Shown piece after piece: positions 12,966 through 26,148 of a stretch of DNA of 64,000 nt. How positions within the stretch are numbered: position 1 is the stretch's first letter; the number at the start of each line of letters is the position of its first letter. The position numbers were made by a program, and so were the translations under genes. The DNA is from Ischnura elegans. Taxonomy: Eukaryota > Arthropoda > Insecta > Odonata > Coenagrionidae. Under the pieces are notes generated by a model. The model made no database searches. It saw only the letters and a program-made list of their open reading frames with translations, and was not told the DNA's origin. Where the stretch lies: the NCBI RefSeq assembly GCF_921293095.1, contig NC_060248.1:136970972-137034971 (forward strand). Reading direction: 5' to 3'.

Positions 12966-14520
12966 GACGAGGAATTATCTGCTTACAGAAATAGCGCCAA
13001 GCAAAAGGTGTGTAAACCCAGGAGGGCCCGAGGATGCGACAACTGAGAGCCGTCATTTTCCCCAAAACCTTCATTACGTATATCCTGATTGGCTAAATCC
13101 TTCACATACTTACACTCGTTTGAGTGTTTGCTGCCGTTTCACTTGAGTGGTAATAGCAGGCCGAAGCCAAAGTAAGTCTCCTTGGTGGTTCGCTGGGAGG
13201 AACGGGAACTCATGCACAGGGATTATTTATTATCAGGATTTATTAGCGTGCCTCCCAAACATTTCTCCTGATCTCGCTGCGGCCTCGGTGGTGGCAATCC
13301 GACTCTTTACCAGCAGTCTATAGAGTCCCGAATTACAAGCAGAAGTGATCACAAAGAGATGTAGCTAGTCAGTGGGTTGTACCTTTTTCCTCCAATTCTG
13401 TTTTTAAGAAACCGCATTGCTCACGGGTTGTGTGTAATGACTCCTAAGCCAGAGAAGGATAACGATCTATACTCCTACTTCTTCGATATCACATCAACAC
13501 CTCACTACGGGTGGGAGTCAAAGTGAGGATGGAAACAAGTGCCTGCCGTCGCGCGCACGCAAGCCCATCGCCCGCCCTCGCCCCACCCCTCTCCCATTCC
13601 ATTTGTGTTTAGAAGGCTCCAGGCAGCGGCACTTTCGTGAGGAAATCCCTACACAAGATCATTCGGCATGCGTATCGAACTATCTAATTCCACACTCAAT
13701 AATCTTGAAAGCGTAATTGCGCATGACTTACCGTGATGTATCATATAGTCATTTTGAGTACTGAAAATATGCTATTTACACTCAATTTATTCATGAGTCC
13801 TGCATTACCAGAACGAGTGTTGACATTTGCAGTGCAGTGGGCTTAGACGTTTCATTTTTTTCTTCTCATGCAAATGCAGTTGTAATGTTACGCTCCCATT
13901 CCATTCGCCCTAAAACAAGTTATGGGCGAATTCCAAGTTGATTACATTTAATAGCATGGAGAACGTACTTATACATGTTCATAGAAGCAACTGCGATGCA
14001 TCCCTTACGTTAGTACAGAACTCGAAAACAGATGAAGCCGGTGTTAAATTAAAGAACCTCCGCCGCGCAGTGCACAGCCAAGGCTGCCATTGAACCAAAC
14101 AGTAATATCGTGTCACCGGTCCGATATTTTCAATCAAAAAGGCATTTATGCGTCCCTGGAGCATGAAGGGTGAAGCGGTCCTCCGAAGGCCCCTTCAAAG
14201 TTTCAGTCAGTGCCTCCCTCCATCCCATTGACTCCGCCCGCCCTCAATCTCCACACCCTCGAATTGGCGTGCATTTGGCACTTGCAAGCCAATAGCTTTC
14301 CGGGTTTGAACGTCGCATCCTAACGTCACTTCCTTAAATTATAAAAATTAATATAGTTGAGATATACTGCAAAAAATTGAAATACATTTGACGCTTAATA
14401 TGTTTTAAATAATCGGTAGTTATATCATTATAAGACCGGAGAAATCTACTCTCTTTCTGAAATTGTAAAATTATTCAATTTTTATAGCTGCATTGCCGAT
14501 ATGTCCCCGAGTCCACGCAC
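12966..14520. other. Unassigned stretch
   Basis: No gene, repeat copy or structured element was recognised. The longest frames are about 60 codons. Confidence 0.45.
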
Positions 14521-14526
14521 TTCTAT

Positions 14527-14745
14527 CATGTCATTGAGCGTGGCAACCTATCAGCCAAAGTGTTTGGGTGTAGGAACTCCTTCGAGTTCAAATCCAGGCT
14601 TATAGCTTCCCCAACGCCTAACAGACATGCTCTCGATGGCCAAGAGTAAGAATCTTCTTCTCCAGCCCCGTATGAGTGGAATTCACAAACCGTGCATTTG
14701 TCCTGGGTGAGCTCTACCTTCACTTATCCAAGCAAACTTCAAGAA
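14527..14745 (+). mobile_element. tRNA-derived SINE, family A
   Basis: A degenerate B box (GAGTTCAAATCC, about 14574-14585) is followed by a non-tRNA body. The body ends in GGGTGAGCTCTACC, which is shared with the SINE at 40.93 kb. The A box is poorly preserved. The tRNA-like head plus a shared body marks it as a decayed SINE, not a tRNA gene. Confidence 0.6.
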
Positions 14746-15028
14746 ACGAGTGAGAGAAAATCAAAGAAACATGTTAATAATGCACTATTCGGACATTAAC
14801 AGGGCAGCAATGGGTATGTCAAAGCTTTTCATCACAAAAATATTAATAAGTGCTCTCAAAAATACTGCAGTTTTAGCACGAATTGAAGATTCTTTGCGCA
14901 CTCAACTTCGAAACTTCATTAAACACACCGTTATCTCACATGCCATTAGAAACGTGCTTAAAAAGTAATCAAACTTCTTTTGCTTAGTTGCGTTTTTATG
15001 AATAACTACGAGGGAACGGTTCCACTTT

Positions 15029-15074
15029 ATCTCATCTGACACTGATGCAGATAATTATCAGTGTCGGGTGAGAT
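15029..15074. repeat. Small inverted repeat
   Basis: Arms 15029-15046 and 15057-15074 pair at 16 of 18 positions around a 10-base loop. There is no context to assign a function. Confidence 0.5.
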
Positions 15075-16990
15075 ATTATACATATATTACATTATAATTC
15101 ATAATTTTTGCGTACATTGACGATGATTAAGATCAGTGGGAAATTAGATCATAACGGATGAAGAGGAGGGTGGGATGGTTGATGGTGAGATGCCGCCCGC
15201 TGACAGATGCGACAGCGCCCATGCGACAATCATCTGAATCACACGTCCAGAAATGCAATCGATTGGACAGCGTCAAAGGTGGAGAGAAATTACTCGTATG
15301 ATGCCCTCGAATAACGGCTCGCTTCAGAGTGTGGACAGCTAATCGCTAATGGTGGATGCTAATGGCTTCAGCACTAACTGCGATCCAGATGTTTCCCCGG
15401 GAAATTCCTAGAAGAGGGATTTCGAAATGATAGCTGCGAACCTTTTGTGTCCGCAATTAAGATACCCATGGTCTTCAAAATTAAGTCAGATTTGCCCACA
15501 TCAAAACCACTGCCCAGCCGGGGCAATCAGAAACCTTTCTACAATTATTATTGTAAGTCATACACAGATTAATACTTTTCCCGAAAATAAATTCCGAGAA
15601 CCTTCCGGAATTTTTTGCCAAGGATTCGCGGCACGTGTATGCCAATATTTAGGGGATGGCTTGGAGGATGTATTACTTTACTGGAAAACAGGGTCACCGA
15701 CGATTGACGATCAAAATTGAATAGCAGAAAAACGCCGTGATGCCCAAAAATCGCATGAAATACCAGCTATCAAGAGACAGAGAGTACAGGAGTAGAAGAG
15801 TTAATTATTCAGTTGTGAGGGAATGCTATACTGCTGCTGAGAATTCAGTGCCTACGAGGGGCGTCGTGAGTTCCGCATGGCCTTATAATAGGGACTTGGA
15901 GGTACGGATGAGCTAAATAAAATTTAAAAAATACAACCAGTGGATGGACAAATAGATTTTACATCTAGTGAAACGGGTAGAGTATTGATTCTGAGTATAT
16001 CAAAAAGTATTAAAATAGAGTAAGGAGCAGAAAATTTTATGAAATCATGTTATGTACCTCAGAAACGGACAGGAGCAGTATGTACGTGCACTGATGATGA
16101 CGACATAAAAAAATTGAGCTAGTGAAATAATCTTCATAACAAGTGGTGTAAGTTCTCGCAATGCGAGATAAGCGAACCAGTCTGAAATAAATTGCGTCAA
16201 ACGTGCAAAAGATGAATTGGGAAAAGGAATGCTGAGAGAGCACAATGTCTCGAGTAATGTTTCTGAAATGAGTTTGACACGACGCGGGCGTGCTTTATCT
16301 TATTAGGGATGAAATAGACAAGTGTTCCTGTGCAACATATTTTCTTTGACTTTGGAATAAACAGGTTTTGGGACTTTCGCGTAATTTTTCGAGGTCGATA
16401 TCACAAATGAGAAAAGCGTGTTTTTTTGAATAAAAACGTTAATGAAAGGACTTGCAGCAGTGGTGAATGGAGAAATATTGGAACTACCTCTATCTAAACC
16501 GATGGATGGTCATTTAAAAAGGAAATAACTTTGATGGATAGGATAATGGAATACAGGGTGTATGCCGACTTGTAGAATGATATAATCGGAGGAGTTGATG
16601 GGTTGAAGTATTTATTGCGTGGATTTGATTGAGCGATTCGCCATCTGTGAAAGTTTAACGTAAACGACACATTTATCTGATTTTTTAACGATATTGCAAA
16701 TGTCACTTTCATCTATTTCTTTCCAGCATCGATTTTTCCTTCTAAAAACAATTTCATCATTCATTTGTATCCCAGAAGGGTTGTAAAAAGCGTAAATAAT
16801 CGCTAAACATAAGTACATTTGAGACACGTTTTTACGATACCAAAAGTATGAATAATAATTTGTTTCGTGCGTATAAGGTTTGTCAATAAATTAACTAATC
16901 ACCTAATGCCTGTCATTGACAAATCCTCAGTAAACTGAAAACCTAATATGGGCTAAAGTTGGCTGCCTCGGCTTGTAATTTTTGGTAGTT
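15075..16990. other. Unassigned stretch
   Basis: No gene or repeat is supported. A 97-codon frame at 15427-15720 has no recognisable motif and is not called. Confidence 0.4.
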
Positions 16991-17190
16991 GTCGGCTTCG
17001 GTGGCAGTGGGGATAAGTCCTCGCCTACTATGCCGAAGGTCGCGGGCTCGAGTCCCGCCTGGATAGGTTTTGCTTTCTAGGACATGAGTGTGTGCGATTG
17101 TCTGTTTTTGGCTGTTTAAACTCCCGATGTAAAGGCCTCATTTTGCTGTTTTCGGGGGTGATTGAGATAAATAAATATAAATAAAAATCT
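16991..17190 (+). mobile_element. tRNA-derived SINE, family B
   Basis: The head has an A-box-like GGTGGCAGTGGGGATAAG and a clear B box in GCGGGCTCGAGTCCCGCC (about 17042-17059), spaced as in tRNA genes. A body of about 120 bases follows, ending in an AATAAATATAAATAAAAA tail. The tRNA fold is incomplete and there is no clean acceptor stem, so this is a SINE transcribed by RNA polymerase III rather than a tRNA. A diverged second copy lies at 56.51 kb and shares CTCGCC, the B-box region and GGCTGGATAGGTT. Confidence 0.8.
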
Positions 17191-18362
17191 AATGGTCATT
17201 ATTCTAACCAAAGTGATAAATAACAATAAATAAGGAAAAGTCGGTAGATGCTATAAAATAGTGGCCACGGGAATCGCAGCAGGCTGTCGGACTCCAAATT
17301 AGCCTGGCCAAGTGCAGCCCCGCATTTGATTCGTTGATTATATCGGCCAAACCAAAAAGCGGAAATGGGATCCCCCGCCTTCATTACCCACAAACTCCGA
17401 CCCCAACGAGTGTGTACACTTAGCAGTAATTAGAAAATTACCAGAGATCTCCAGATTTTCGACAGGATTTGCTTTATTTTCCAGGATGCTATCCAATATT
17501 TAACAAAGGTATTTTTGGCAAACTATTTCTCATGGCGTGGACATATTAGTTTTGGTAATTACCAGCTATAGGAATAGTTTTACAGTTATTTTAATGCTAT
17601 GTGTGGTATGGTGGAAACTGATGTACGCACGCCAGTTACCCCAATTGGAATTGGTGTTCAATAAATGATCTATATATTCTAAAAAGAACTTCAGCTTCCA
17701 TGAGGGGAAAAACTGCAAGGGCATCACATTATGATGATCTCAACACAAAATATCTTGCCGGGTATTCCTCACTACCTCCTCCAAAAGATGCCTATTGACA
17801 AGTGGCAGCACAAAGCCTCCACCCCTCACTCACTCCCGAACCTCTCCCTAAGGTCACGTGACGACGAACGTCTCCCTCCAACCCACCTTTCGACGCTTTG
17901 AACCCCCACCCCCTCCCATAAAAAATCACATCTGCATTTGCGACCGATTGTCTAGTAGACAAAGGATGACTGGGTGTCTTCGGTGCGAAACTGGGCGCCA
18001 GCAGTGGAGCGCAGCAATTGATAGGGTTTCTCGGAATCAGAGGTTCGCGTTTCGCCATGTTGCATTCGTTAAATACCTGTCTGTGATTTCAGAGGTGAGT
18101 ACTGACCGTGGGGTTGCTGTGGAAAGCATGCTATTTGGCCACTGAGCTCTCTCACATGCACGCTGTGCATTCACCCTCAAGGTAGGTTGTATTTGGTTTG
18201 GGTAGAGCCAACCACAGACTAAACCAACGAGCGTGTGCTCACGTTAGTTTGCTTTTGTGAGTGCAGCAGAAGTGATTCCGCCCATAGGATATGTGGCTCT
18301 ATCATGTTCCGAAAACAACTGGGACGGTGAAAGGAGATTAATGTGGATATTTTAGTGATATT
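17191..18362. other. Unassigned stretch
   Basis: No gene or repeat is recognised. A moderately GC-rich part at 17800-18060 carries overlapping frames on both strands without motifs. Confidence 0.4.
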
Positions 18363-18640
18363 TGAAGATGAAATGGATGGATCGTGTGAGCAATGCGAAT
18401 GTTCTAGCAAGAATGGGAGAGAGAGTATAGGTTGGAGATTGGAGACCTTTGGTAGAATACAAAGCAATTTAATCGACCACTTAAGGAAATACGATGGACT
18501 AATGAATCGTTGAAGAGGGTGGTAAGAACGACAGGGATGAGATGTGAGTGCATAGGGAGCTGGTGGTGAAGGAGGAGAATGAATCCGACGGGAGAATGTA
18601 ATGTCCGATGGGAGAATAGAGTGGAGGGGCGCAGAGAACC
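18363..18640 (+). mobile_element. LINE reverse transcriptase C-terminal relic (RTE-like)
   Basis: The plus strand reads MKWMDRVSNANVLARMGER, then in a shifted frame RIQSNLIDHLRKYDGLMNR. This matches the layout of the region after the reverse transcriptase core in RTE-like LINEs, where a K-W-T-D-x-V-x-N-x-E-V-L-x-R block is followed by an I-G-H-x-L-R-x-D-G-L block. The LINE at 57.1 kb shows the same order in intact form. Frameshifts and stops make this a fossil. Confidence 0.55.
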
Positions 18641-18699
18641 CATCTCTGGGTTGACAACTGATTTTGATAATTGAAAGTATTGCAAAAAATTAAATTATA

Positions 18700-21600
18700 G
18701 TTTTACTGCTTTATGTAATTCTAATTCTCCTCCCGCCTCACCTAGCGATTAAAAAAATAATGCAATAAGTTTCTTTTCTTAGGGATTGCAACCCACATCA
18801 TAGAGTAAATGTTATTGCCACCTTTTTGAAAATTTACCACTGACTTTCTTAGATTCACTGCTCATCGACAGTAACAAGGCAAAGCGTAAATGAGGGAGTG
18901 CCATTTGTAAAAATGGAAAATGAATTGTAAAAAGACCATCGTTGCCGAGGCGACAGAAAGACGGATAGAAACATCCACCATGTTGTCTTGCCTCCGCGTC
19001 GTCCATCAGGCCACTCTGAAGCCAGTCTCCTCCTCAGCAAAGAGGAGCAGTCTCATCTCATCTCTCGGTGAATCGAAGTCCCTTCGCATTTTTTCATTCC
19101 ATCGAATGCCAGTTCATAGCGCACCCCGATGGAAGATTTGGCGGACGTGACTCGACCCCACTGCCTCCACACAACTCCGCAATTGCCGCCAGCGCAGTCT
19201 GGGCGTGCGGCATTGTCTGTCGTCAGCCAGCATCGAGATCTTTTGTGTGGTCCATTGATGAACGGGATCACTTCGACGAGCCACACAATGCTTCTTCTTG
19301 CCGTTCGCGACCAAAGTCGGTCACTCACGACCAATGCCGTTCGTCCATCATTTGCGACCACAGCAATTCACTTAGACCTTTTAAACTAATGCCACTACAT
19401 TGTGAAACACGGCTGAATGTGGCGGCGCTTTGAATAACACCGGCCGCGAATGGCAACGGTCGTGATTGACACTGGTAGTGATCGATCATTCGCGATTGAA
19501 TCTTTCAAGCGAATGGTGAATAACGATCGGAATCACTGAAACGACCCATCTGGCGCATCACTGGAGAATCTAAGGTAATCTCAGCCGGAGGAATTGCTCG
19601 CAGATTAAGGCAAAATACCACGTTTAATACGTTTACCAGCAATTTCAGGAATTATAGCTGGAGGAAGAGGATGGAGCACAAATGCCATATAGTTCCTCAT
19701 ATCGTTTCCATCCGACAATCCGCGAGTATTGACTACGTACAATGCCTAGACCGATACACTAGATCTGTTCGTACAAACTAGAGCTTAGCACTGCCTATTA
19801 ACAGAACAAATTAGATGTTTATGTACCTACGAATACGAGCGGAGAATTCAATCGGTGCAGGAGACCTGGATGCTTTCGAGGACAAAAATGGCACTTCAAT
19901 TATTTAGCGAAGCTATTGAATAATTTAGTTGCATTCACCTGTCACTAGTTTTTATAAACATACAATTTTGCGAGCCGTATTGGGTCCTTCATCGCACATC
20001 AAATAACTAAAAAAAGTCATCCCGCAGACAATTTTTTGTAATAGTTGGCGAATTGGTACTCCTTCAAGTGCCTCGAAAACTGAAATCAACTCTCGGCGTC
20101 CACTCATAGTAATCCAAGAGTATTGAAAACAATTCTGAGGAAAAAATATGCAAATCACGCGATCATTTTTCACGTACTGGTCCAGTAATCATTTCATCTA
20201 ATGTTTTCAGTGACAAGGGAAGTGATTGCTTACGCTATCAAGTTCGAGACATCGCTGTCATTTCAAGCGTCCTTGACATTTACTTCGTTCGTTGTCATCA
20301 CTCGCCACAAAATGAGATTGGTCTCGTGGGCTGATTGGCTGCTGCTGTCCGCGTTTAGAGTTGGAAATGGCGATAGAACCAAATAATGGAAATAGGTGAT
20401 CACAATCATTGGTGCAATTCCTAAACAGTTATGACGTCCGGGAGCCTTCATTTGAGCTGTCATAGCCGCCATCCCGAGCTCTATGCGAAGCTGTCGTCCA
20501 CAAACACGCGGAGCACAACCCGCGAGCCTCTCCGTTGAATCTTCACGAGATATTTGCTGGGGGCGGCTGCTTCACTTCGTGAGGGCTCGACCGAGAGGCG
20601 GGCGTTCCAAAGTTGCGAGTGACGAATGCGAATTGCAAGCAGGAGGAGGACGGCTCCCATGTCGATGTGGGAATTGGCGTCAGCAAAATTAACATCAACA
20701 AAGTCGTCACAGTTGGCTCAAGAAAGAGGTAATACTGATTTTTTTTAAATTTCGGGGCATTTCCACGAAAATGTCAACTTTTTCTCTAAAATTAAAATTT
20801 AGACTGGAAATGTTTTATCTTGATAAATCGACAGTTAAATGATTGAATTTTATGAAATCAGTATTGGATTTATTCAAACAACTTAGTTACTCATTTGATG
20901 ATCGTTGAATTCAAGATGGCTGCCAGAGATTTGTTATGAACTATTTCATTATAGTTTACAGAGTAATATTTATCAAAAAACAACATAAGTAGTGTTCTAT
21001 TGCATTGTAGGTCTTGTGTAGTATAGCTTTGGCAACGTTTTGAAACAAATATGAAATACGCTATGTATACAGATTTTAAAATACGGATATAAGTAAACAT
21101 GCAAATTTGGTAATTCCGTCAAAAACTCTAAATTGTTTTTATCTTATCACAAATTTTTAACATAGTGATTTTATTTTACCCCTGGAAAGGTAGGTTCAGA
21201 CACCCGTAAGGGTCTTAAGATTAGATTCTCTCAAAAGTGCTTAAGGTAGTTTGAGCGAGATAGTTCCGAAGTCAAAAAAGCGATTAAATTTTAATAAAAT
21301 TTACAATTATAAACAGTTATTAAGGCGTTTGACACAATTTCACAATATTTTATGCGGAAAATCGTCGTTTGCGTTACTTGTTTTTCTCAGTTATGAACGA
21401 ACTTTACGTAATTTAAACTTAATCTTGACTTATTTTCAAAGGTACCAACGGTAAATTTAGTAATATCTTACTAAGTTTTCCTAGTATAGTTTTGCCTTAA
21501 CTCCGACTTGGGGTACGGATTACTGGAATTTTAAATGTTAAAACATAAAGATGTAATGATTACTCATATTAGAAAACAATTTCGAAGCATTTTATCGAAA

Positions 21601-21770
21601 GAAATTACATATGCCCAAGAGACGCTCGACTTGGCAACAACGTGAAATTTCTTAGGTTGGTGACACCAGTGACACTTTCAACTAGCCTGGGAACCCGGGA
21701 ATTCAGAAAAACACGTGACTAGCTGGAAGTAGCTTGAATCGTAGGAAGGGTGCAGAGATTTCGGTGTTGA
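18700..21770. other. Unassigned stretch upstream of the transposase-exonuclease gene
   Basis: No gene is supported. Several 60-120 codon frames overlap on both strands at 18.9-19.4 kb, with no domain and no consistent phase. Any promoter of the gene starting at 21847 would fall at the 3' end of this stretch, but no TATA element or initiator could be assigned with confidence. Confidence 0.4.
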
Positions 21771-21846
21771 AATATTTTTGAGAGTCGAGTATTTCTCTAA
21801 TTTTTTAGTGAGATACGCAAGTATTTCAGCCTTCTCTGCTTTTACG

Positions 21847-24800
21847 ATGAAGCCATCCAGGAGTAAAGACGGAAGGTTTGTGCGGAAGAAGGAGTTTGAG
21901 AAGAGGCAGAAAGCTTCTTCCCGGGCGAAGGTGAAGAGGGAATCGTCGCCCAAAATTGAAGCGAATCCACGTTTCACGTTGGAGGGTCGGCGAATCGTGG
22001 GCGTAAATCTGTTGGCTAAGCAGATGAACTGCGATTCCTGCCTAAAACCTCTTTCCTTTGCCAATATTGAAGGCGAGTTGCGGCGTGGATTAGCTTCCAT
22101 TTGGACGGTGCGCTGCTCTTTTTGTGAGCAATTGAAAAAAGTTGCTACATCTACGGCAGTGCATTGTGCAAATTCCTCGTACGCTCAGTACGCAGTGAAT
22201 TGTAAGGCCGCCATAGGTAAGTGCTCGAATAAATACCTTAATTCATATTTGGGAATAGAAGAAGTTGATTAGCTGAAAATATATTTTTGTTCCATTTTCA
22301 GCTTGCGTCGTGTCAGGTGTTGGGCACGAGCAAATGAATAGGGTTTTGGCAACCCTAAATATTCCGCCTATCGCCAATTCCACTTGGAAAAGGTACGAGC
22401 GATCTGTGGGGCCTGCGGTTGAAGAGACGGCGCGAGAGTCGTGCCAGAAGGCTGTGGAGGAGGAGAAGCTTCTCACTTTGACCTCAACACCGTAAGTTTC
22501 ATCGTATCAGTTTATTTATGATTATGCTGTTCATATTAGTGTTTTTAGTCCAGCGAAACCAAAATAGAATGTTCATTTTTCAAAAATGTGCCTCTTGTGG
22601 TCGCATTTGGTTCTGTCATAGTACTTGGGAATATTTCGGCGGTGTGATTTTTATTTCAATGTAAATTACCTTCCAAGAACATTACCAGTAGTGGTCACGT
22701 CCAATATATGAACTACAATTGAGGAACTTCAGTGGCTTCTTTTATGATTACTATGTTCAAGTGTAATTTTACCTTTGTTTCACATTATTATTATCACTGT
22801 CCTTCGGTATTACTTGTTATTGGTTACTAAGGATGAGGCCATAGTTGAATAAGTGGCTGTTGACTGGAGGGGCTTTTCATCTCAAATCAGGCAGATAGTG
22901 CAAAAATCATGTCAGGTGACCATCACTGATTTTCCTAAAAGTTATGTGTGTGAAAGCAGTATCCTTATGATGAAAAATGATCACTTTCTAAGATCTGAAC
23001 TGAACCATTATAAAGTTATTAACCTTTGAACAATGCAGGGTCAGGCCTCAGGGTAATAAATAAAGAAATACATACCTGCTGAATACAAAGGAACCATGGT
23101 TAATGAAATCGTGGTAAATCTTTAATTTTAAATAAAATGCATTCATGCACATTCTGGCATAACTTACAAGTGCCACTGCTTGATTGATCATGGTGATATG
23201 CTATCAGGTGATTTGGTTAGAAGTCTATATAACATACATTTTCAATTATAGTATCCATGTCTTAAGCATTTCAGCAATTAAAGACAAACTAATTTCTTCC
23301 TGCTTATTATTCCTTAGTCATTGTTCGTTAAAGAGGTCAAAGTAATCAGCACAGCCAATTTACTGGTATGGAACATTGGGTACTTTCAACTGGAAACCTA
23401 GGTTAGTTTCCTCTAATGCTCATGCTCAGTGTCTCAACTATTGTTCTATGTAATACTTATTCATTCAAGACTTTCAATGCTTTTAGCGGATCAAAAACTT
23501 TCTTGATTACTTAAAGGCATTAACTGACTCCTCCAACAGCTGGGATGGAAAACAGCAGAAAAGGAATGTTTTTCCTATTGTCAATTTTTTTAAAGTCAAG
23601 GCTGGATATCCCAAGCACAAACCCTTCTTCATTTCAAATTCCTTATTAAACATTATTGCAAGAAAATGTTCCTATTTGTCGGCATCATCTCCCTGTTGTT
23701 CTTGATGCTGCAGTCCTGATTGTGATTGCTTTCTTGAATTTATTATAATTACAACCTGTTTCACTATGGTGATTAATGCTTTTGTTAGACTAACGAGTTC
23801 CAAAGTAGCAGAATGTATTTTGGTGTTATATTAACCAATGATAGAGTATAAAAGTCTTACACATAACCAATATTCCTTTCTAATGTTGAATCAGTAACAT
23901 CATAAGTGAAGTGGTAGATTACCTTCATTGTCATTATACTATTTCCATTCCTTAGTAACAATTCTACCCAGTCACAGAATTCTGAATGTAGTTCTTTGGC
24001 TAATATGTGGCATCTCATTCAGTCTACATAATTTATTTCAGTGCCACGACTCTGAGTGAAGAGTCTCCTATGCATGGCAGTGATGGGGCTGAGGTAGATA
24101 TCATTGCCTCTTATGACTATGGGTGGCAGAAGAGAGGCAATGGGCGGTCATATGACAGTAAATCTGGTTGGTTTCATTATATTTTCTGAGAAATAAATTA
24201 TGTATTATTTGTCTCTCTATATTAACGATTAAAATTTCTTTTTGCATTTGCAGGGCATGGATCTGTCATTGGATACCGCTCCAAAAAAGTTCTTGCATTT
24301 GACGTGTGTACCACTACCTGTGCAATGTGTAGTCAGGGGCATGACAAGAACGATCACGACTGCCGAAAAAATTGGAGTGGCAGCTCCAAAGCTATGGAGC
24401 CATATACTGCAGCAAAATTAATATCCTGCAATGAAGATTTTTTGACTGCTGGTGTTCGAGTGACAACTCTCATAGGAGATGGTGACTCCTCAACGCTGGC
24501 AGCTGTACAAAGGGAGTCGCAGCACTCTGTACAGAAATGGGCTGATATCAACCATACTAAGAAGCGTTTCTCTTCTTGGCTATATCGAGCTTCTGCAAGT
24601 CATCGGCAGCTCTTGGGCAGAAATGTTATACCATATTTGAAGAGATGTTTCTCATATGCTGTGGACCAAAACAGGGGAGATGAAGAGGGAACAAGAAGGG
24701 CAATCATTAATATTGCCAATCATGCTTTTGGGGATCACCAAGGGTGTGGAGAGTGGTGTAAAGGGGACACTGACAATTACTCTCACAAAAGTTTGCCCCG

Positions 24801-26148
24801 TGGGAAACCACTTGAAGGGCGTGACCTTAAATCAGCCCTAGAAAAGATATTGGAAAGCTTTGCAGCAGAATCTAGTAAAATTGCTCCTGGTGGTTCTTCA
24901 CAGGCAAATGAGTCTTTCAACCAAATGGTAGCAATAAGGGCTCCTAAGAACCGCCACTATGGTTCATCTGCTGCCTTGAATATAAGAGTGGCTGCTGCTG
25001 CCTGCCAGAAGAATTTAGGCCCCAAACATGTTATTGGCATAAACAGGAAGCTGGACCTCTCCCCTGGTAGTCTCACTAAGTCCTATTCCAGCAGAATGGA
25101 AGAGAAAATAAAGGCCAAAGTAAGGAGGCAAGTAACAGTCCCTGTGAAGCGACGTAGGTTGTTTCTGAAATCATTGCAGAAGCAAAAGATATCATCACAT
25201 GAAAGTAGAGAGGGAATATGTTACCAATCTGCTATGGAAGCTGATCTAGGCTGTGCTTTATTAGAGGAGACGACAAGAGAATTGCCACCACCTCTAAATG
25301 AGGTGACATTTGTAATTGTGGACATTGAGACCACTGGATTTGCCTCCACTGCAGATATTGTGCAGCTTGCATGTAAAAGTGGGCAATGTGAATTTAATTA
25401 TTACATGATGCCCAGCAAAACATTTCATCCAATTGCAGCAGAGAAGACAGGGTTAAGGGTTGTTAATGGAGAACTTTTCCTATACAACCAGAGAGTTGAA
25501 ACAACCCCTCCAAGGGTTGTTGGTGAGAAATTCATCAGTTTCTTATCCAGTTTTGAGTCAAGGGTGGTGTTAGTTGGGCACAACATTGTCCGATTTGATG
25601 CTCCTCGCATTTTATCATGGCTGCAGAAGTTGGACCTGAGCGACGATCTTTTGAAAAGTGTGTATGGGGTTACTGACTCATTGAAGCTCATTAGTCAGGG
25701 TAGTTGCAGAAAACTTGAAGAGCTTGCATCAGTATACCTGCAAGGGGAGGAATGGCAACGAATAAAGAGTGGAACCCATAATGCAATGATTGATTGCCAA
25801 TTACTTGATGGACTCATAAGACATTTTGAGATAAGTAATGAAGTACTCCTTACTAATTCTTTATCTTTACAGGAACTGAATAACAGGAAATTGCAAGCTG
25901 TAAGGAAGGCGCAGAAGGTGGCAACATTACAAACCCTAGGGAGAGTTATTTCAAGCTCAATGATTTCCAAAATGGCTACAGCTGGTATTGATTTGGAGAA
26001 GCTGGTGGAAATATTCAATATATCTGGTACTGAGGGAATTAGATTACTCTTAGGTGAGAGTATCAATGGGAAGCCACGAGTTACGACCAGAAGGAGAATA
26101 ATTCAGGCTATTAGTGAACACCTAGAGGAGTTGAGAAAGCTTGAATAA
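21847..26148 (+). CDS. Mutator-like transposase fused to DEDDh exonuclease, four exons
   Basis: Exons 21847-22216, 22302-22491, 24042-24166 and 24254-26148 join across GT..AG introns in matching phases to 2580 bases, 859 aa plus stop. The start is the first ATG in the open frame. Residues 1-60 are basic. A zinc-ribbon-like C62-x2-C65...C90-x2-C93 follows. Residues about 45-450 resemble the Mutator-like transposase domain of animals. Candidate catalytic residues are D212 (in SYDYGWQKRG), D304 or D306 (in GDGDSS) and E448 (in QANESFN), with Cys/His clusters at 247-265 and 385-397. Residues about 580-745 form a DEDDh exonuclease: D585 and E587 (VDIETTGF), D677 (HNIVRFD), and H737 with D742 (HNAMID). 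A helical basic tail (801-859) ends it. AATAAA overlaps the stop codon. Whether it is a live transposon gene or a domesticated host gene is open, since no TIRs were found. Splicing is inferred. Confidence 0.85.
22492..24041 (+). other. Intron 2 of the transposase-exonuclease gene
   Basis: A 1550-base intron between CACC|GTAAGT and TTTATTTCAG|TG. No recognised repeat or nested gene was seen. Introns 1 (22217-22301) and 3 (24167-24253) are only 85 and 87 bases, so this one is unusually long within the gene. Confidence 0.75.

Noticed and set aside
21778..21846. Upstream extension of the transposase-exonuclease frame
   Set aside because: The frame is open but has no ATG, only a TTG. The first ATG at 21847 is the reasonable start.
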